Assembly (NCBI GenBank): GCA_947166625.1
Contig: CAMVEX010000010.1
Span: forward strand, 18,774-82,773
DNA from: an uncultured Clostridia bacterium
GTDB lineage: Bacteria > Bacillota > Clostridia > Oscillospirales > Acutalibacteraceae
Reading direction: 5' to 3'
Length of the DNA stretch: 64,000 nucleotides
The position numbers were made by a program, and so were the translations under genes. The notes under the pieces were generated by a model. It was given only the letters and a program-made list of their open reading frames with translations. It was not told the origin of the DNA and did no database searches. Numbering within the stretch: position 1 is the first letter of the stretch; each line of letters begins with the position of its first letter. Positions 6,388 to 15,624 of this stretch are shown here, one piece after another.

Positions 6388-8802
6388 ATGGATCAGCAGC
6401 CAAGAAGCCGTGAAAAAAATATCACGGGTCAGGGCAAACCGATAGAAAGACGCGGAGAGGGTCTCGGCTCGGGTCCGGTAGGCAGAAATGAAGGCTATCA
6501 GGGCAGAGGCGGCTCATCATCTCCTTCGGGCGGCGCTCCTCAGCGCTCGGGCGGCCCCACCCGCTCCGGCGGAAGAAAGGGCGGCTTGATCGCCATACTT
6601 CTCGCTTTGCTTCTGGGCGGAGGCGGATTCGGTCTGAGCAGCCTGTTCGGCGGCAACGGCAGCGAAACTCCCGCGGCTCCGTCATCAAACACCGCTTCGT
6701 TTTCGAGTATGTTCAGCGGATTTACAAACAGCACCGTTTCATCCGGCTGGGTCACCGAGCCCAACACCGGCAAACTCGATAAATCCGTCGCAGACGGGGC
6801 GAGGGCAAAGAGAACGGTCATCTACGGCGACAGCAGGGACCGCGCTACGGTAATGGTATATCTCTGCGGCACCGACCTTGAATCCAGAGCCGGGATGGCA
6901 AGCAACGATCTCAGAGAAATGGCGGCGGCTACCATCGGCAAAAACGTTGAGGTCATAATATATACCGGCGGCTGCACCTCCTGGAAAATAAGCGGGATAA
7001 GCAACAGTGTAAATCAGATATACAGGCTCTCAAACGGCAACCTGACCTGCCTTGTCAAAAATGACGGCACGGACGCCATGACCAAGAGCTCAACTCTCAC
7101 GAGATTCATAAATTACTGCACGAAAAACTACCCCGCAAACCGCAATATGCTCATTATGTGGGATCACGGCGGCGGCTCTATCTCGGGCTTCGGCTATGAT
7201 GAGAGAAACAAGACCGCGGGCTCACTCACTCTCAAAGGCATAAACGACGCTCTCAAAGCATCGGGCACAAAATTCGATTTCATCGGCTTTGACGCCTGCC
7301 TTATGGGCACCCTCGAGAACGCCCTTATGCTCAACGAATATGCGGATTATATGATAGGCTCGGAAGAAACCGAGCCGGGCGTCGGCTGGTATTACACAAA
7401 CTGGCTCACCGCTCTCTCAAAAAATCCCTCAATGCCGACGGTCGAGATAGGCAAGATAATCGTTGATGATTTCGTATCATTCTGCAATCAGAAATGCCCC
7501 GGTCAGAAGACCACTCTCTCGGTGGTCGATCTCGCGGAGCTTGCGGCTACGGTGCCTGCCGAATTCAGCAAATTCGCCGCAGACACTGCCGATCTGATAA
7601 AGAGCGATAATTACAAGGTGGTATCCGACGCGAGAGCGAATACCCGCGAATTCGCCGTTTCGAGCAAGACCGATCAGATAGATCTCGTCCACCTCGCATA
7701 CAATATGAAGACCGATGAGGCGAAAGGGCTTGCGGACGCCATCCTCGGGGCGGTCAAATACAACAAGACCTCATCCTCGATAAGCAACGCCTACGGCCTC
7801 GCGATATACTTCCCCTATAAAAAGACCTCGCGCGTCGAAAGCGCGGTAAAGGCATACGAAGCGATAGGTATCGACAGCAAATACACGGAATGCGTTCGCT
7901 CATTCGCGAGCCTTGAGCTTGCGGGTCAGGTGGTAGCGCAGGATTCGGCCCCCTCATCTCCCCTGCCCTCGCTTCTGGGCAACTTCACCGGCCAGTCGCC
8001 TGTTTCGGGCGGCGATATCACGAGCATTCTCGGCAGCCTGCTGGGCGGTGCATCCTCATACACGGCTTCTTCATCCCTCGGCGGTCTCGGCGATCTGGCA
8101 GGTCTCGCGGGCTCATTCCTCGGCAGGAGCATAGATATTGAGAGCGCCTCCGAAACGATAGCCGCAAACCAGCTTGACACTTCATCATTCGCCTGGACCA
8201 AGGTGGGCGATAACTATCAGATGACGATCAGCGACAGCCAGTGGAAGCAGATTCATTCGCTTGAGCTCAATCTCTTCTATGACGACGGCAAGGGCTATAT
8301 TGATATGGGCCTTGACAATGTGTATAAATTCACCGAGGAAGGCGCACTTGTGAGCGATTTTGACGGCACCTGGCTCGCCATTGACGGTCAGCCCGTTCCT
8401 TATTATCACACAGACACGTATGAAGACGGTGATTATTATATCATCACGGGCAGGGTGCCCGTTCTTCTCAACGGTCAGAGAGCAAATCTCATCATAGTAT
8501 TTGACAGCGACAATCCCAAGGGATATATCGCGGGCGCGCGCACCGACTATGTTGACGGCGAGACCGAAACGATAGCCAAAGGTATGGAATCCCTTAAAAA
8601 CGGCGATAAGATCGAATTCGTCTGCGACTACTATTCATACGATAACGAGTATCTTGACAGCTACATCCTCGGAGATACCCTTATCTATAACGGCAGCCAC
8701 ACGATCTCAAACGTATATGTCGAGGCAGAAAAATGCTCCGCGGCTTATATGATCACCGATATATATAATAACGAATACTGGACTCCCGTCATCCCCGGTT
8801 GA
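6388..8802 (+). CDS. Membrane-anchored clostripain-like cysteine peptidase (family C11)
   Basis: Start chosen at ATG 6388, 8 bases after AAGGAGG, giving 804 residues. The first 65 or so are disordered, Gly/Arg/Ser-rich and basic (RRGEGLGSGP, RSGGRKGG). One membrane helix follows (LIAILLALLLGGGGFG), so the bulk is extracytoplasmic. The C11 domain begins with TVMVYLCGTDLES and carries the catalytic dyad: His260 in WDHGGG and Cys304 in FDACLMG. Clostripain-type enzymes cut after Arg or Lys and often self-process. A Gly/Ser/Leu-rich low-complexity segment (about residues 520-580) separates it from a C-terminal beta-rich domain. It may process surface or secreted proteins; substrates are not evident. 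Confidence 0.9.
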   Translation: MDQQPRSREKNITGQGKPIERRGEGLGSGPVGRNEGYQGRGGSSSPSGGAPQRSGGPTRSGGRKGGLIAILLALLLGGGGFGLSSLFGGNGSETPAAPSSNTASFSSMFSGFTNSTVSSGWVTEPNTGKLDKSVADGARAKRTVIYGDSRDRATVMVYLCGTDLESRAGMASNDLREMAAATIGKNVEVIIYTGGCTSWKISGISNSVNQIYRLSNGNLTCLVKNDGTDAMTKSSTLTRFINYCTKNYPANRNMLIMWDHGGGSISGFGYDERNKTAGSLTLKGINDALKASGTKFDFIGFDACLMGTLENALMLNEYADYMIGSEETEPGVGWYYTNWLTALSKNPSMPTVEIGKIIVDDFVSFCNQKCPGQKTTLSVVDLAELAATVPAEFSKFAADTADLIKSDNYKVVSDARANTREFAVSSKTDQIDLVHLAYNMKTDEAKGLADAILGAVKYNKTSSSISNAYGLAIYFPYKKTSRVESAVKAYEAIGIDSKYTECVRSFASLELAGQVVAQDSAPSSPLPSLLGNFTGQSPVSGGDITSILGSLLGGASSYTASSSLGGLGDLAGLAGSFLGRSIDIESASETIAANQLDTSSFAWTKVGDNYQMTISDSQWKQIHSLELNLFYDDGKGYIDMGLDNVYKFTEEGALVSDFDGTWLAIDGQPVPYYHTDTYEDGDYYIITGRVPVLLNGQRANLIIVFDSDNPKGYIAGARTDYVDGETETIAKGMESLKNGDKIEFVCDYYSYDNEYLDSYILGDTLIYNGSHTISNVYVEAEKCSAAYMITDIYNNEYWTPVIPG

Positions 8803-8890
8803 CGGAGCCCGGGAGCCCCGATTTTGTATGTTTTTACAAAAATCAAGGCAATTATTCTGTATTATCATTGATTTTATTCGCATTTTATTC

Positions 8891-8919
8891 TTAACTTTTT
8901 AATACAATTATGCTATAAT
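8891..8919 (+). promoter_or_regulatory. Extended -10 promoter of the LCP gene
   Basis: TTAACT (8891-8896), 17 bases, TATAAT (8914-8919) preceded by TGC, an extended -10 that compensates for a weak -35. It lies in the AT-rich gap between the peptidase and LCP genes. Confidence 0.7.
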
Positions 8920-8963
8920 GAGAGCCCTGAGCAGACGAAAAAATTTTTCAGGCGGAGTAAACG

Positions 8964-10457
8964 ATGTCTAAAAGAGAAAAATACGAAGATATATCCAGCA
9001 GCAGTAAACCGGGCAGTTTCAAAGAGAAACTCGGCTACTCCTGCGAAAAAATCAAAATATTTTTTATGAGAAATCACAAGAGAAACCTCAAGGCGGTTTT
9101 GAGCGTGGTCATCTGTCTTGTTCTCATCGTTGCCGCGATGGGCGGCGCTTATATACGCAAGCTGCTCGGTCTGATCAAATTCGATCCCGGCAATTTCGGC
9201 AATCCGGACGCCACGTTCGAGAGCGTTGAGCCCGATGAAAATCTCTCATTTGCCACCATTTCCGACGTCGGCGCTTCTTCCATAAAGGAATACGCCAAAA
9301 ACTGGGCTCTGAACGGCGGCGACAAGCTCTACAGCAAATATGTATTCAATGTGCTTCTCATCGGCGAGGACGGGACGGATGAAGATTCTTTCCTGCGCTC
9401 CGACACGATGATAATAGCCTCGGTCAACACCAAGACCAAAAAGATAACCCTCAGCTCCGTTATGCGCGACTGCTACACCTATATGAATATAGACGGCGAA
9501 GACAGATACGATAAAATCAACGCCGCATACGCATGGGGCGGAGCCTCAAAGCTGATGCAGGTTTTATCCGATAACCTCAAAATCAAGCTTGACCACTATG
9601 TTTCGATAAATTTCAATTCATTCGCAAAGGCTATAAATAAGCTCGGCGGCATAGATGTTCCCATAACGGAAAAAGAAGCCGAATTTATGAACCGCACCAC
9701 TCACCTCAACGATTTCACCGCGGGCGAGAGCGTTCACCTCAACGGCGAAAGAGCCCTCATATACGCGAGGATAAGAAAGCTTGACAGCGATATCGAGCGC
9801 ACCCGCAGGCAGAGAAATGTGATCTCGGCGGCGATAAAGAAGGTCAAGGCTTCGTCGGTCAGCGATATCAACGGCCTTATCGAGGATTTCCTCCCCTATG
9901 TGACCACAAACTACAAGACCGGTGAGATCCTCTCTCTCGGCACTCAGGCGCTCAGCGGCGGCTGGCAGAATTATGAGATAACCGGCGATGTGCTTCCGAA
10001 TGAGGACGCCCGCCTGGCGGTCAACAGCTTCCAGGCTTACAGCGGAAAGGTGTTTGTATGGATAGTTGACTACACCCTCGCGGCGCGCGAAATTCAGCTC
10101 GCTCTCTACGGCAACACAAATATAGAGATCGGCACCAACCACATCTCTCCCGTAGATATGGCAGACGGCGACAGCGGAACGACCTCTTATTACTCCAGCT
10201 CCCGAAACTACTATTATTCCTATCAGCAGAGCCAGCAGACGCAGACAACGCGCAGCAGATGGTATCAATGGACCAAGGCTCCGGAGAGCACGGATTATTA
10301 CAACTCCACCTCAAGCCTGCGCGACAGACTGTCCTCGGCTTTTTCAAGAGACAATACCGAAAACACACAGGCGCCCGTATATACAGACCCCGTTACTCAG
10401 TACACAGAGCCCTCTGCCCAGCCCTATGTTGAGCCGTCGTCGGTATTTGAGGAATAA
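8964..10457 (+). CDS. LytR-CpsA-Psr (LCP) family cell-wall glycopolymer ligase
   Basis: 497 residues: a basic cytoplasmic N-terminus, one membrane helix at about residues 43-63 (LKAVLSVVICLVLIVAAMGG), then the LCP domain from about residue 125 (FNVLLIGEDGTDEDSFLRSDTMII). The family Arg/Asp residues that bind the pyrophosphate of the lipid-linked donor are seen in RSDTM, SVMRD and ARIRKLDSDIERTRRQR. LCP enzymes attach teichoic acids or capsule to peptidoglycan on the outer face. The C-terminal 110 residues form a disordered Tyr/Gln/Ser/Thr-rich tail, unusual in length. It follows the C11 peptidase gene but has its own promoter and a shared terminator at 10478. Confidence 0.92.
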   Translation: MSKREKYEDISSSSKPGSFKEKLGYSCEKIKIFFMRNHKRNLKAVLSVVICLVLIVAAMGGAYIRKLLGLIKFDPGNFGNPDATFESVEPDENLSFATISDVGASSIKEYAKNWALNGGDKLYSKYVFNVLLIGEDGTDEDSFLRSDTMIIASVNTKTKKITLSSVMRDCYTYMNIDGEDRYDKINAAYAWGGASKLMQVLSDNLKIKLDHYVSINFNSFAKAINKLGGIDVPITEKEAEFMNRTTHLNDFTAGESVHLNGERALIYARIRKLDSDIERTRRQRNVISAAIKKVKASSVSDINGLIEDFLPYVTTNYKTGEILSLGTQALSGGWQNYEITGDVLPNEDARLAVNSFQAYSGKVFVWIVDYTLAAREIQLALYGNTNIEIGTNHISPVDMADGDSGTTSYYSSSRNYYYSYQQSQQTQTTRSRWYQWTKAPESTDYYNSTSSLRDRLSSAFSRDNTENTQAPVYTDPVTQYTEPSAQPYVEPSSVFEE

Positions 10458-10477
10458 ACAATAAAATATACACGAAA

Positions 10478-10512
10478 ACCCGCAAGGACCGAGTGCCTTG
10501 CGGGTGATTTTT
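10478..10512. terminator. Bidirectional intrinsic terminator
   Basis: ACCCGCAAGG / CCTTGCGGGT, a 10-bp perfect stem, followed by GATTTTTATT on the plus strand and TTTTCG on the minus strand. It closes both the LCP gene and the sulfoquinovose cluster, which ends at 10534. Confidence 0.9.
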
Positions 10513-10533
10513 ATTATTCGGTTTTGCGGTGAT

Positions 10534-11979
10534 TTATTCCGCCGCCGATTCGTCTGCCGCTCTCTGAGCCGCAAGCTCTTCGTGGACCGTAACGAGCTTC
10601 TTCTTTGAAAGATCGTATCCGACAAAAAGGATGACCGCCATAAGCGCGAGCATGATCGCGGGAACGAGCGTGGATATATCATAGAGCTTTGAGAGCACTT
10701 CATCGGGCAGAGGGATGCCCTTCTTTGAAAGCTCGCCGTCATATTTGATATAGGCGAGCAGGGCGTTGAGACCTACGCCGGCAAGAGTCTGTCCGAGCTT
10801 GCGGGTGAATGAGAATACGGCGTAAGCCATTCCCTCTTCCCTTTTGCCCGTCTTGACCTCGTGATAATCTATGGTATCCATAACAAGCGCCCAGACTTCA
10901 AGCACAAGGAAGGTCTGACCGAGACCCGAGAAGAAAGTGAAAGCAAGGAAAACGGTCGGATACGAAGCGAGAGCGGTGCCTCTGACGGCAAAGAGCGCGA
11001 TATTCACGACCGCCGCGAAAGCCATACCTGCGGCGCAGAGCTCTTTCTTGCCGAATTTCCTTATAAGTTTATTCATTATCGGGATGAATATCGCCATCGG
11101 GCCGTAGGTGCAGATCGTTACAAATGCGTAAAGACCCGGTTTCCGGTAATAATCGGTAAAGAGGTATGTATAGGTTGACTGATAATAGAACTGGAATGCG
11201 ATAAGAAGCATCGAGGCAAGCGAGAGGGTGACGAACGCCCTGTTGCCGAAGAGCTCTTTGACCGTAGCCACCGCGCTGTAATTCTTATCCTTCTTATGCT
11301 TCTGCGGAGCGATCCTCTCTTTTGTAAGCTTGTAATGGATAAAATAGACAGCCACGGAGAGGACCGAAAGGATCAGCACACACCAGAAAAGTTTCTTTTC
11401 ATCAAGCGCTTTGATATCGGTGCCGTTTTTGTATTTGCCGGTAACGGTATAAACTATCATCGGGAGAATTATCGTGCCGGGCAGACCGCCGACGCCCGCG
11501 CCGATCGAGCGCCACATCGAGAGCGACGAGCGCTCAAGCTCATCATCGGTAACGACCGAGGCAAGTGAGCCGTAAGGGATATTTACCGCCGTGTACATCA
11601 TACCGTACATAATATAGGTGATATAGGCGTAAATAAGATACTGTATTTCGCTCAGGCCGGGAATTTTAAGGAACATAAGCGCCGCAGAGATCGCGAGAGG
11701 GATCGAAAAACCGATGATCCACGGTCTGAACTGACCCTTCGGATTCGGCTTTCTCGACTGGATAAACGCGCCCCAGAGCGGATCGTTGATCGCATCCCAG
11801 ATCCTCGCCACGAGAATCAGCACGACGATATAGCCGGGTCTTATCCCGAGCGAATCGGTATAGAATTTATTTTGGAAAGCGCCGATGAGCGAAAATGTGA
11901 GCAGACCCGCGGTGTCGCCGAGAGCATAACCCACCTTATCTTTGAATTTTATGCCGTGAGTTGCTGTTGTTTCTGCCAA
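10534..11979 (-). CDS. GPH-family symporter, probable sulfoquinovose (glycoside) importer
   Basis: 481 residues, about 12 membrane helices, with the GPH signature in the second and third helices (ARIWDAINDPLWGAFIQSR, GQFRPWIIGF). E. coli imports sulfoquinovose with the GPH protein YihO, so in this cluster the likely cargo is sulfoquinovose or sulfoquinovosyl glycerol; that is inference from context. The start is TTG at 11979 with AGGAGAG about 7 bases upstream, in the 16-base gap after the TauE gene. It is the last gene of the six-gene cluster and is followed by a strong terminator. It could also be the product exporter, but the TauE-type protein fits that role better. Confidence 0.85.
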   Translation of the reverse strand: MAETTATHGIKFKDKVGYALGDTAGLLTFSLIGAFQNKFYTDSLGIRPGYIVVLILVARIWDAINDPLWGAFIQSRKPNPKGQFRPWIIGFSIPLAISAALMFLKIPGLSEIQYLIYAYITYIMYGMMYTAVNIPYGSLASVVTDDELERSSLSMWRSIGAGVGGLPGTIILPMIVYTVTGKYKNGTDIKALDEKKLFWCVLILSVLSVAVYFIHYKLTKERIAPQKHKKDKNYSAVATVKELFGNRAFVTLSLASMLLIAFQFYYQSTYTYLFTDYYRKPGLYAFVTICTYGPMAIFIPIMNKLIRKFGKKELCAAGMAFAAVVNIALFAVRGTALASYPTVFLAFTFFSGLGQTFLVLEVWALVMDTIDYHEVKTGKREEGMAYAVFSFTRKLGQTLAGVGLNALLAYIKYDGELSKKGIPLPDEVLSKLYDISTLVPAIMLALMAVILFVGYDLSKKKLVTVHEELAAQRAADESAAE

Positions 11980-11995
11980 ACCAATCTCTCCTTTA

Positions 11996-12727
11996 TCATT
12001 TTATCAAGAGGGACGCGCCGCTTATCAGCATCAGAATATAAGTGAGAATGAGAAAGACCTTCCTGCTCATTTTTTTGCTTATGAAACTGCCGATCACAAG
12101 GGCGCCTGCAAGTATCACGACAGATATTGCCGTGAGCCTGACCGTTGAGGGGATAAAATACCCCTCATAAATATCCGCCGCGAAAAGGATGCCGTTGAGA
12201 AGTATCCACACCGCGCTGAGAGTGCCTCTGAATTCGTCTTTATCGCGCATTTTGCCGCTCGCGTAAGTGACCAGAAGCGGACCTCCGCAGACAAACATCC
12301 CGTGGACGACTCCCGAGAGGATGAGTAGGATCACCGAAACGGGCTCCGGGAGCTCTTTATCATCCTTATTCCTGAAAAATTTGACGGCATTCATCAGAGC
12401 AAAAGCTATCACGATGATGCCGAGCGTCTTGTAGAGAAGCGAGGGATTTCCGGTAAAAAACCTTTTGAGCCAGATCCCCGCCGCCATTCCTACAAGCATT
12501 ATGCCCGTCATCTTGCCGAGCTCTTTTTTATTTATGTGTCTGAAACAGGTCGCGACCACATATACCGAGGCGGCGAGCCCGAGCAGATTGAGCACCGGCT
12601 TCGCCACATCATATCCCACAAGCATCACCGAAAACGGCATGGCGAGCACCGTGCCCGCGAATCCCGTAATGCACTGGATTATGTTTGTGAGAAATACGAC
12701 CAAAAGAAAAAGTATATTTTTAACCAT
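11996..12727 (-). CDS. TauE/SafE-family sulfonate/sulfite exporter
   Basis: 243 residues with about eight hydrophobic helices and the TauE/SafE layout: two related halves, the first starting VVFLTNIIQCITGFAGTVLAMP and the second having GVVHGMFVCGGPLLV. Members export sulfite, sulfoacetate or other C2/C3 sulfonates. Here the likely cargo is 2,3-dihydroxypropane-1-sulfonate (or sulfolactate), the end product of the neighbouring genes. Its ATG overlaps the stop of the isomerase gene (TGATG), so the two are translationally coupled. No other sulfur-metabolism gene explains its position. Confidence 0.88.
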   Translation of the reverse strand: MVKNILFLLVVFLTNIIQCITGFAGTVLAMPFSVMLVGYDVAKPVLNLLGLAASVYVVATCFRHINKKELGKMTGIMLVGMAAGIWLKRFFTGNPSLLYKTLGIIVIAFALMNAVKFFRNKDDKELPEPVSVILLILSGVVHGMFVCGGPLLVTYASGKMRDKDEFRGTLSAVWILLNGILFAADIYEGYFIPSTVRLTAISVVILAGALVIGSFISKKMSRKVFLILTYILMLISGASLLIK

Positions 12728-14061
12728 CAGAATTCACATACGGGTATGCCGAGCATATTGCCGAGAGCCTTCACCGTATCGTAAATATCGCCCTGCGCCA
12801 CTGCAAAATGAGGTTCCCAGCCCCCTTTGACCGCGGTTTCTACCAAATTGCGCGCGTCGCTTTCCGTCTGAATGACGGTCGAGGTGCCGTAAAACTGCTG
12901 AGGCTTGTCGAGGGCTTTGCCCTTCGCGATAAAGAATCTGAAGCTGCCGTCCGCCTCTCTGCCGATCCTGAAAATCGTGACCTTTTCCTCGGGTCTGCAT
13001 CCGAATTCGAGAGTGGGGCCGATTTTGCGGTTGCAGTGAAGCCCCGCGCAGGCTCCGGTATCCTCTCTTGCGAGCGAGCAGGGAGCCATACCGCAATGCC
13101 AGAAGGTGACGGTATTCTCTTTTTCGTCAAGAGAAACGGGGTCGCCGAAAAAGGCGCTCTTTCCCGTAAGGAAAGATGAGATATACATGGTCAGCGCTCC
13201 GTATGAATCCGCCTCGCAGGCGCAGGATACGCCGAGATCATTCAGAATACCGAGCACGGAGCACACCGGGGTGCCGAAAGCCGTAAAGAAATCCGGCCAG
13301 CAGCGGCTCGCGAGAGCGCCGATATTATTTGCCTTCACATAATCGGAATATGATTTATAAAGCCTTGCGAAATCCTCAACATTTTTGCTCTCTATATCAT
13401 CGAGCCTGTTGATCCTCTTTGCCGCATCCTCAAGATAAGGCTCTATCTCTTCGCGGGTGTAGGATTTCGCGCGGTCGATAAGCTCTCTCGCCTCGATGCT
13501 CTCAAGCGTTACTCCGAAAACTCTGAGCATATCGGAATCAAGCGCTCTGCCGAAGCCGAAGCCCTGCGGAGTATGCCCTACCTGGAGCAGATGAAGCGAA
13601 TTCATGGCTTTTTTGACCTTTGCCGCGGCTACCGCGCACGCCACCGCATTTTTTACGCTCTCTTCATCGGGTGAGCCGAACACATATTCAAAGCTTCTGC
13701 TGAAGGCTCTGAGCGTATTTGCCGCCGAAAAGGCTCCGGTGAGGGAGTTGAGGCGCAGACGGGTGCCGTCGATCACGGGCTCGCGCAGAGTCCAGAGCAA
13801 GACGGGGCAGTCGAATTTATGAAGGATCTCGCTCATATAAGCCGCGTTTGCGAAGGTGAGATTCTGAACTATCACGAGATCCGCGTGCGCGTCGCCTATA
13901 TAATCTTTGAGTTTGTCTATGCTCAGCAGCATTTCACCGGGAACGCGGATATTTTCATCAATGCTTTTGAGCAGGGCGGCGCTTTTATCAAACTCCGCCC
14001 GGGCGCTCTCAAGATGGAATGTGCCTACGCCTATGGGGATATATACGGGTAAGAAACTCAT
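12727..14061 (-). CDS. sftI: Fucose/arabinose-isomerase-fold sugar isomerase, probable sulfoquinovose isomerase
   Basis: The start is ATG 14061 (GAGG 10 bases upstream), giving 444 residues; a TTG three codons earlier has no room for a binding site. The protein is similar in size and fold to L-fucose isomerase-like enzymes: an N-terminal domain with NLTFANAAYM, a central part with RCWPDFFTAFGTPVCSVLG, and a C-terminal HCGMAPCSLA segment with Glu/Asp/His residues that would bind the divalent metal. In transaldolase-type sulfoglycolysis such an isomerase converts sulfoquinovose to 6-deoxy-6-sulfofructose. That assignment rests on the cluster; on sequence alone the sugar is open. It begins 6 bases after the dehydrogenase stop codon. 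Confidence 0.78.
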   Translation of the reverse strand: MSFLPVYIPIGVGTFHLESARAEFDKSAALLKSIDENIRVPGEMLLSIDKLKDYIGDAHADLVIVQNLTFANAAYMSEILHKFDCPVLLWTLREPVIDGTRLRLNSLTGAFSAANTLRAFSRSFEYVFGSPDEESVKNAVACAVAAAKVKKAMNSLHLLQVGHTPQGFGFGRALDSDMLRVFGVTLESIEARELIDRAKSYTREEIEPYLEDAAKRINRLDDIESKNVEDFARLYKSYSDYVKANNIGALASRCWPDFFTAFGTPVCSVLGILNDLGVSCACEADSYGALTMYISSFLTGKSAFFGDPVSLDEKENTVTFWHCGMAPCSLAREDTGACAGLHCNRKIGPTLEFGCRPEEKVTIFRIGREADGSFRFFIAKGKALDKPQQFYGTSTVIQTESDARNLVETAVKGGWEPHFAVAQGDIYDTVKALGNMLGIPVCEF

Positions 14062-14066
14062 TGAAA

Positions 14067-14930
14067 TCAATCCTCGATTCCGTTAACTATTTTATAGGTG
14101 GCGCGGAAATCTCCCTTGCCCATACCCATTTCCATGCCTTTGTCAAACACCGCTTTGCAGTTTTGAAGCCCGGGCATCGCAAGGCCCTCCTGCGCGGCAA
14201 GGCGCTGGGCAATGCCTAAATCCTTATGCTCGTTTTCGAGAGAAAAGGCGGTAGTCCAGTTATTATTCTTAAGATTTTCTTTTTGTGATTCAAGATAGAA
14301 GTTGCCCGCTCCGCCGTATGAGACGGCGGTGGCGAAATCATCAACGGAAATGCCGAGCTTGCGGGCAAGGCCGAGAGTTTCATTCACGCCGTTCTGGATT
14401 TCGGCAACAAGGGTGTTGTGGCAGATTTTCATGGTGATGCCCATTCCGTTTTCGCCCATACGGATAACGTTGCAGCCCATATATTTGAGAATTGGCTCGA
14501 TAACGGGATAAAGCTCCTCATCGCAGCCTACAAGCACTCCGAGGGTGCCGTCGATGGCGGCGGGCTTTGATTTGACAACGGGAGCATCCGCCCACTGAGC
14601 GCCCTTCGCCTTTATCATGGCGGCGCATTCAAGCGAAACGGAGGGGTCGATGGTGCTCATATCTATACAGATCTTTGTTTCGTCGATATAGGGGAGAAGC
14701 TCTGTGTAAACTCCCTTTACGTGCTCCGATTTGGGGACCATCGTAATGATGACATCGGCGTTTTTTGCCACCTCGATATTGTTTTCGCAGGGAACTGCGC
14801 CCTGAGAGGCGAGCTTCTCTACCTGCGCTTTGTTGAGGTCGGAAACGAACACTTTATCATTATGCTTTTTAACTATGTTGGCGCTCATGGATTCGCCCAT
14901 GATGCCAAGACCTATAAATCCTATTTTCAT
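14067..14930 (-). CDS. Beta-hydroxyacid dehydrogenase family, probable 3-sulfolactaldehyde reductase (YihU-like)
   Basis: 287 residues: N-terminal NAD-binding Rossmann motif (GFIGLGIMGESM), the family substrate loop (ADAPVVKSKPAAIDGTLG) and the catalytic Lys168 in GMGITMKICHNTL. The loop differs from the DAPVSGG of ordinary 3-hydroxyisobutyrate dehydrogenases. From memory, E. coli sulfolactaldehyde reductase YihU has a comparable replaced loop (GRTSANAITGTL) and the same GMGI..K..N core, which supports a sulfonate substrate. It would reduce 3-sulfolactaldehyde to 2,3-dihydroxypropane-1-sulfonate and regenerate NAD+ in fermentation. GGAG lies 9 bases before ATG 14930, overlapping the end of the transaldolase gene. 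General names such as tartronate-semialdehyde reductase cannot be excluded without context. Confidence 0.82.
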   Translation of the reverse strand: MKIGFIGLGIMGESMSANIVKKHNDKVFVSDLNKAQVEKLASQGAVPCENNIEVAKNADVIITMVPKSEHVKGVYTELLPYIDETKICIDMSTIDPSVSLECAAMIKAKGAQWADAPVVKSKPAAIDGTLGVLVGCDEELYPVIEPILKYMGCNVIRMGENGMGITMKICHNTLVAEIQNGVNETLGLARKLGISVDDFATAVSYGGAGNFYLESQKENLKNNNWTTAFSLENEHKDLGIAQRLAAQEGLAMPGLQNCKAVFDKGMEMGMGKGDFRATYKIVNGIED

Positions 14931-14936
14931 ATCAAA

Positions 14937-15623
14937 TCACTCCGTAATCGTGTTATCCCATGCCGTCTGGAATTTTGCAAGGCCGTAATCCGTAAACGGA
15001 TGATAGAAGCTGTCTTTGAATACCTGAAGGCCGGCGGTGACTATATCGGCACCCGCTACGGCGCAGTCAACTATCTGTTTGCCGTTTCTCACGGCGGCGC
15101 AGATTATCTGAGTCTCGCCCAGGAAGCCGTAATTCGCATACATTTCAACTATATCGTTGATATAGCCCACGCAATCCTCTCCGCTGTTTTCCTTCCAGCC
15201 GATAAACGGCGAAACGAAGAGCGAGCCGTTCTTCGCGGCGATAAGCGCCTGAGACGCGGAAAATACGAGGGTGAGATTGGTGCGGATGCCTTCCTTCTCA
15301 AGGCGGCGTGCGGCGGCTATGCCGGCGTGTGTGCAGGGGATCTTGATGACGAAATTCTTGCACATCGCAGAGATCTTTCTCGCCATTTCAACCATTTCAT
15401 CGGCATTGTCGAGATGAGGATTTATCTCGACCGAAATCGGGAAAACATCCCAGCCCTCTATGCCCTTCTCTTTAACGAAATCCGCAAGCTCCGCAATTAC
15501 GGTGTAAAACGGCTTTCCGCTGTTCATAATATGATTGGGATTTGTTGTGATCCCGTCGATTCCGAAGGTGTCATACGCCTCTCTGATTTCATCAATTTTT
15601 GCAGAATCGAGAAAATACTTCAT
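14937..15623 (-). CDS. sftT: Small transaldolase, probable 6-deoxy-6-sulfofructose transaldolase
   Basis: 228 residues, the length of the TalC/FSA-type short transaldolases. Visible are the N-terminal FLDSAKIDEI (Asp6), the GITTNPNHI loop, the Schiff-base Lys94 in FVIKIPCTHAG, TLVFSASQAL, and the late QTAWDN tail. In sulfo-TAL sulfoglycolysis this class cleaves sulfofructose, releases 3-sulfolactaldehyde, and passes the dihydroxyacetone unit to glyceraldehyde 3-phosphate to give fructose 6-phosphate. Its GGGAGG ribosome binding site lies within the last codons of the GH31 gene, one base of spacing between the genes. A pentose-phosphate transaldolase is the alternative, but the company argues against it. 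Confidence 0.85.
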   Translation of the reverse strand: MKYFLDSAKIDEIREAYDTFGIDGITTNPNHIMNSGKPFYTVIAELADFVKEKGIEGWDVFPISVEINPHLDNADEMVEMARKISAMCKNFVIKIPCTHAGIAAARRLEKEGIRTNLTLVFSASQALIAAKNGSLFVSPFIGWKENSGEDCVGYINDIVEMYANYGFLGETQIICAAVRNGKQIVDCAVAGADIVTAGLQVFKDSFYHPFTDYGLAKFQTAWDNTITE

Positions 15624-15624
15624 T

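Noticed and set aside
8803..8840. GGAGCCCGGGAGCCCC after the C11 peptidase as a terminator
   Set aside because: The best stem has mismatches and no clean T tract, so I do not list it; readthrough into the LCP gene is possible.
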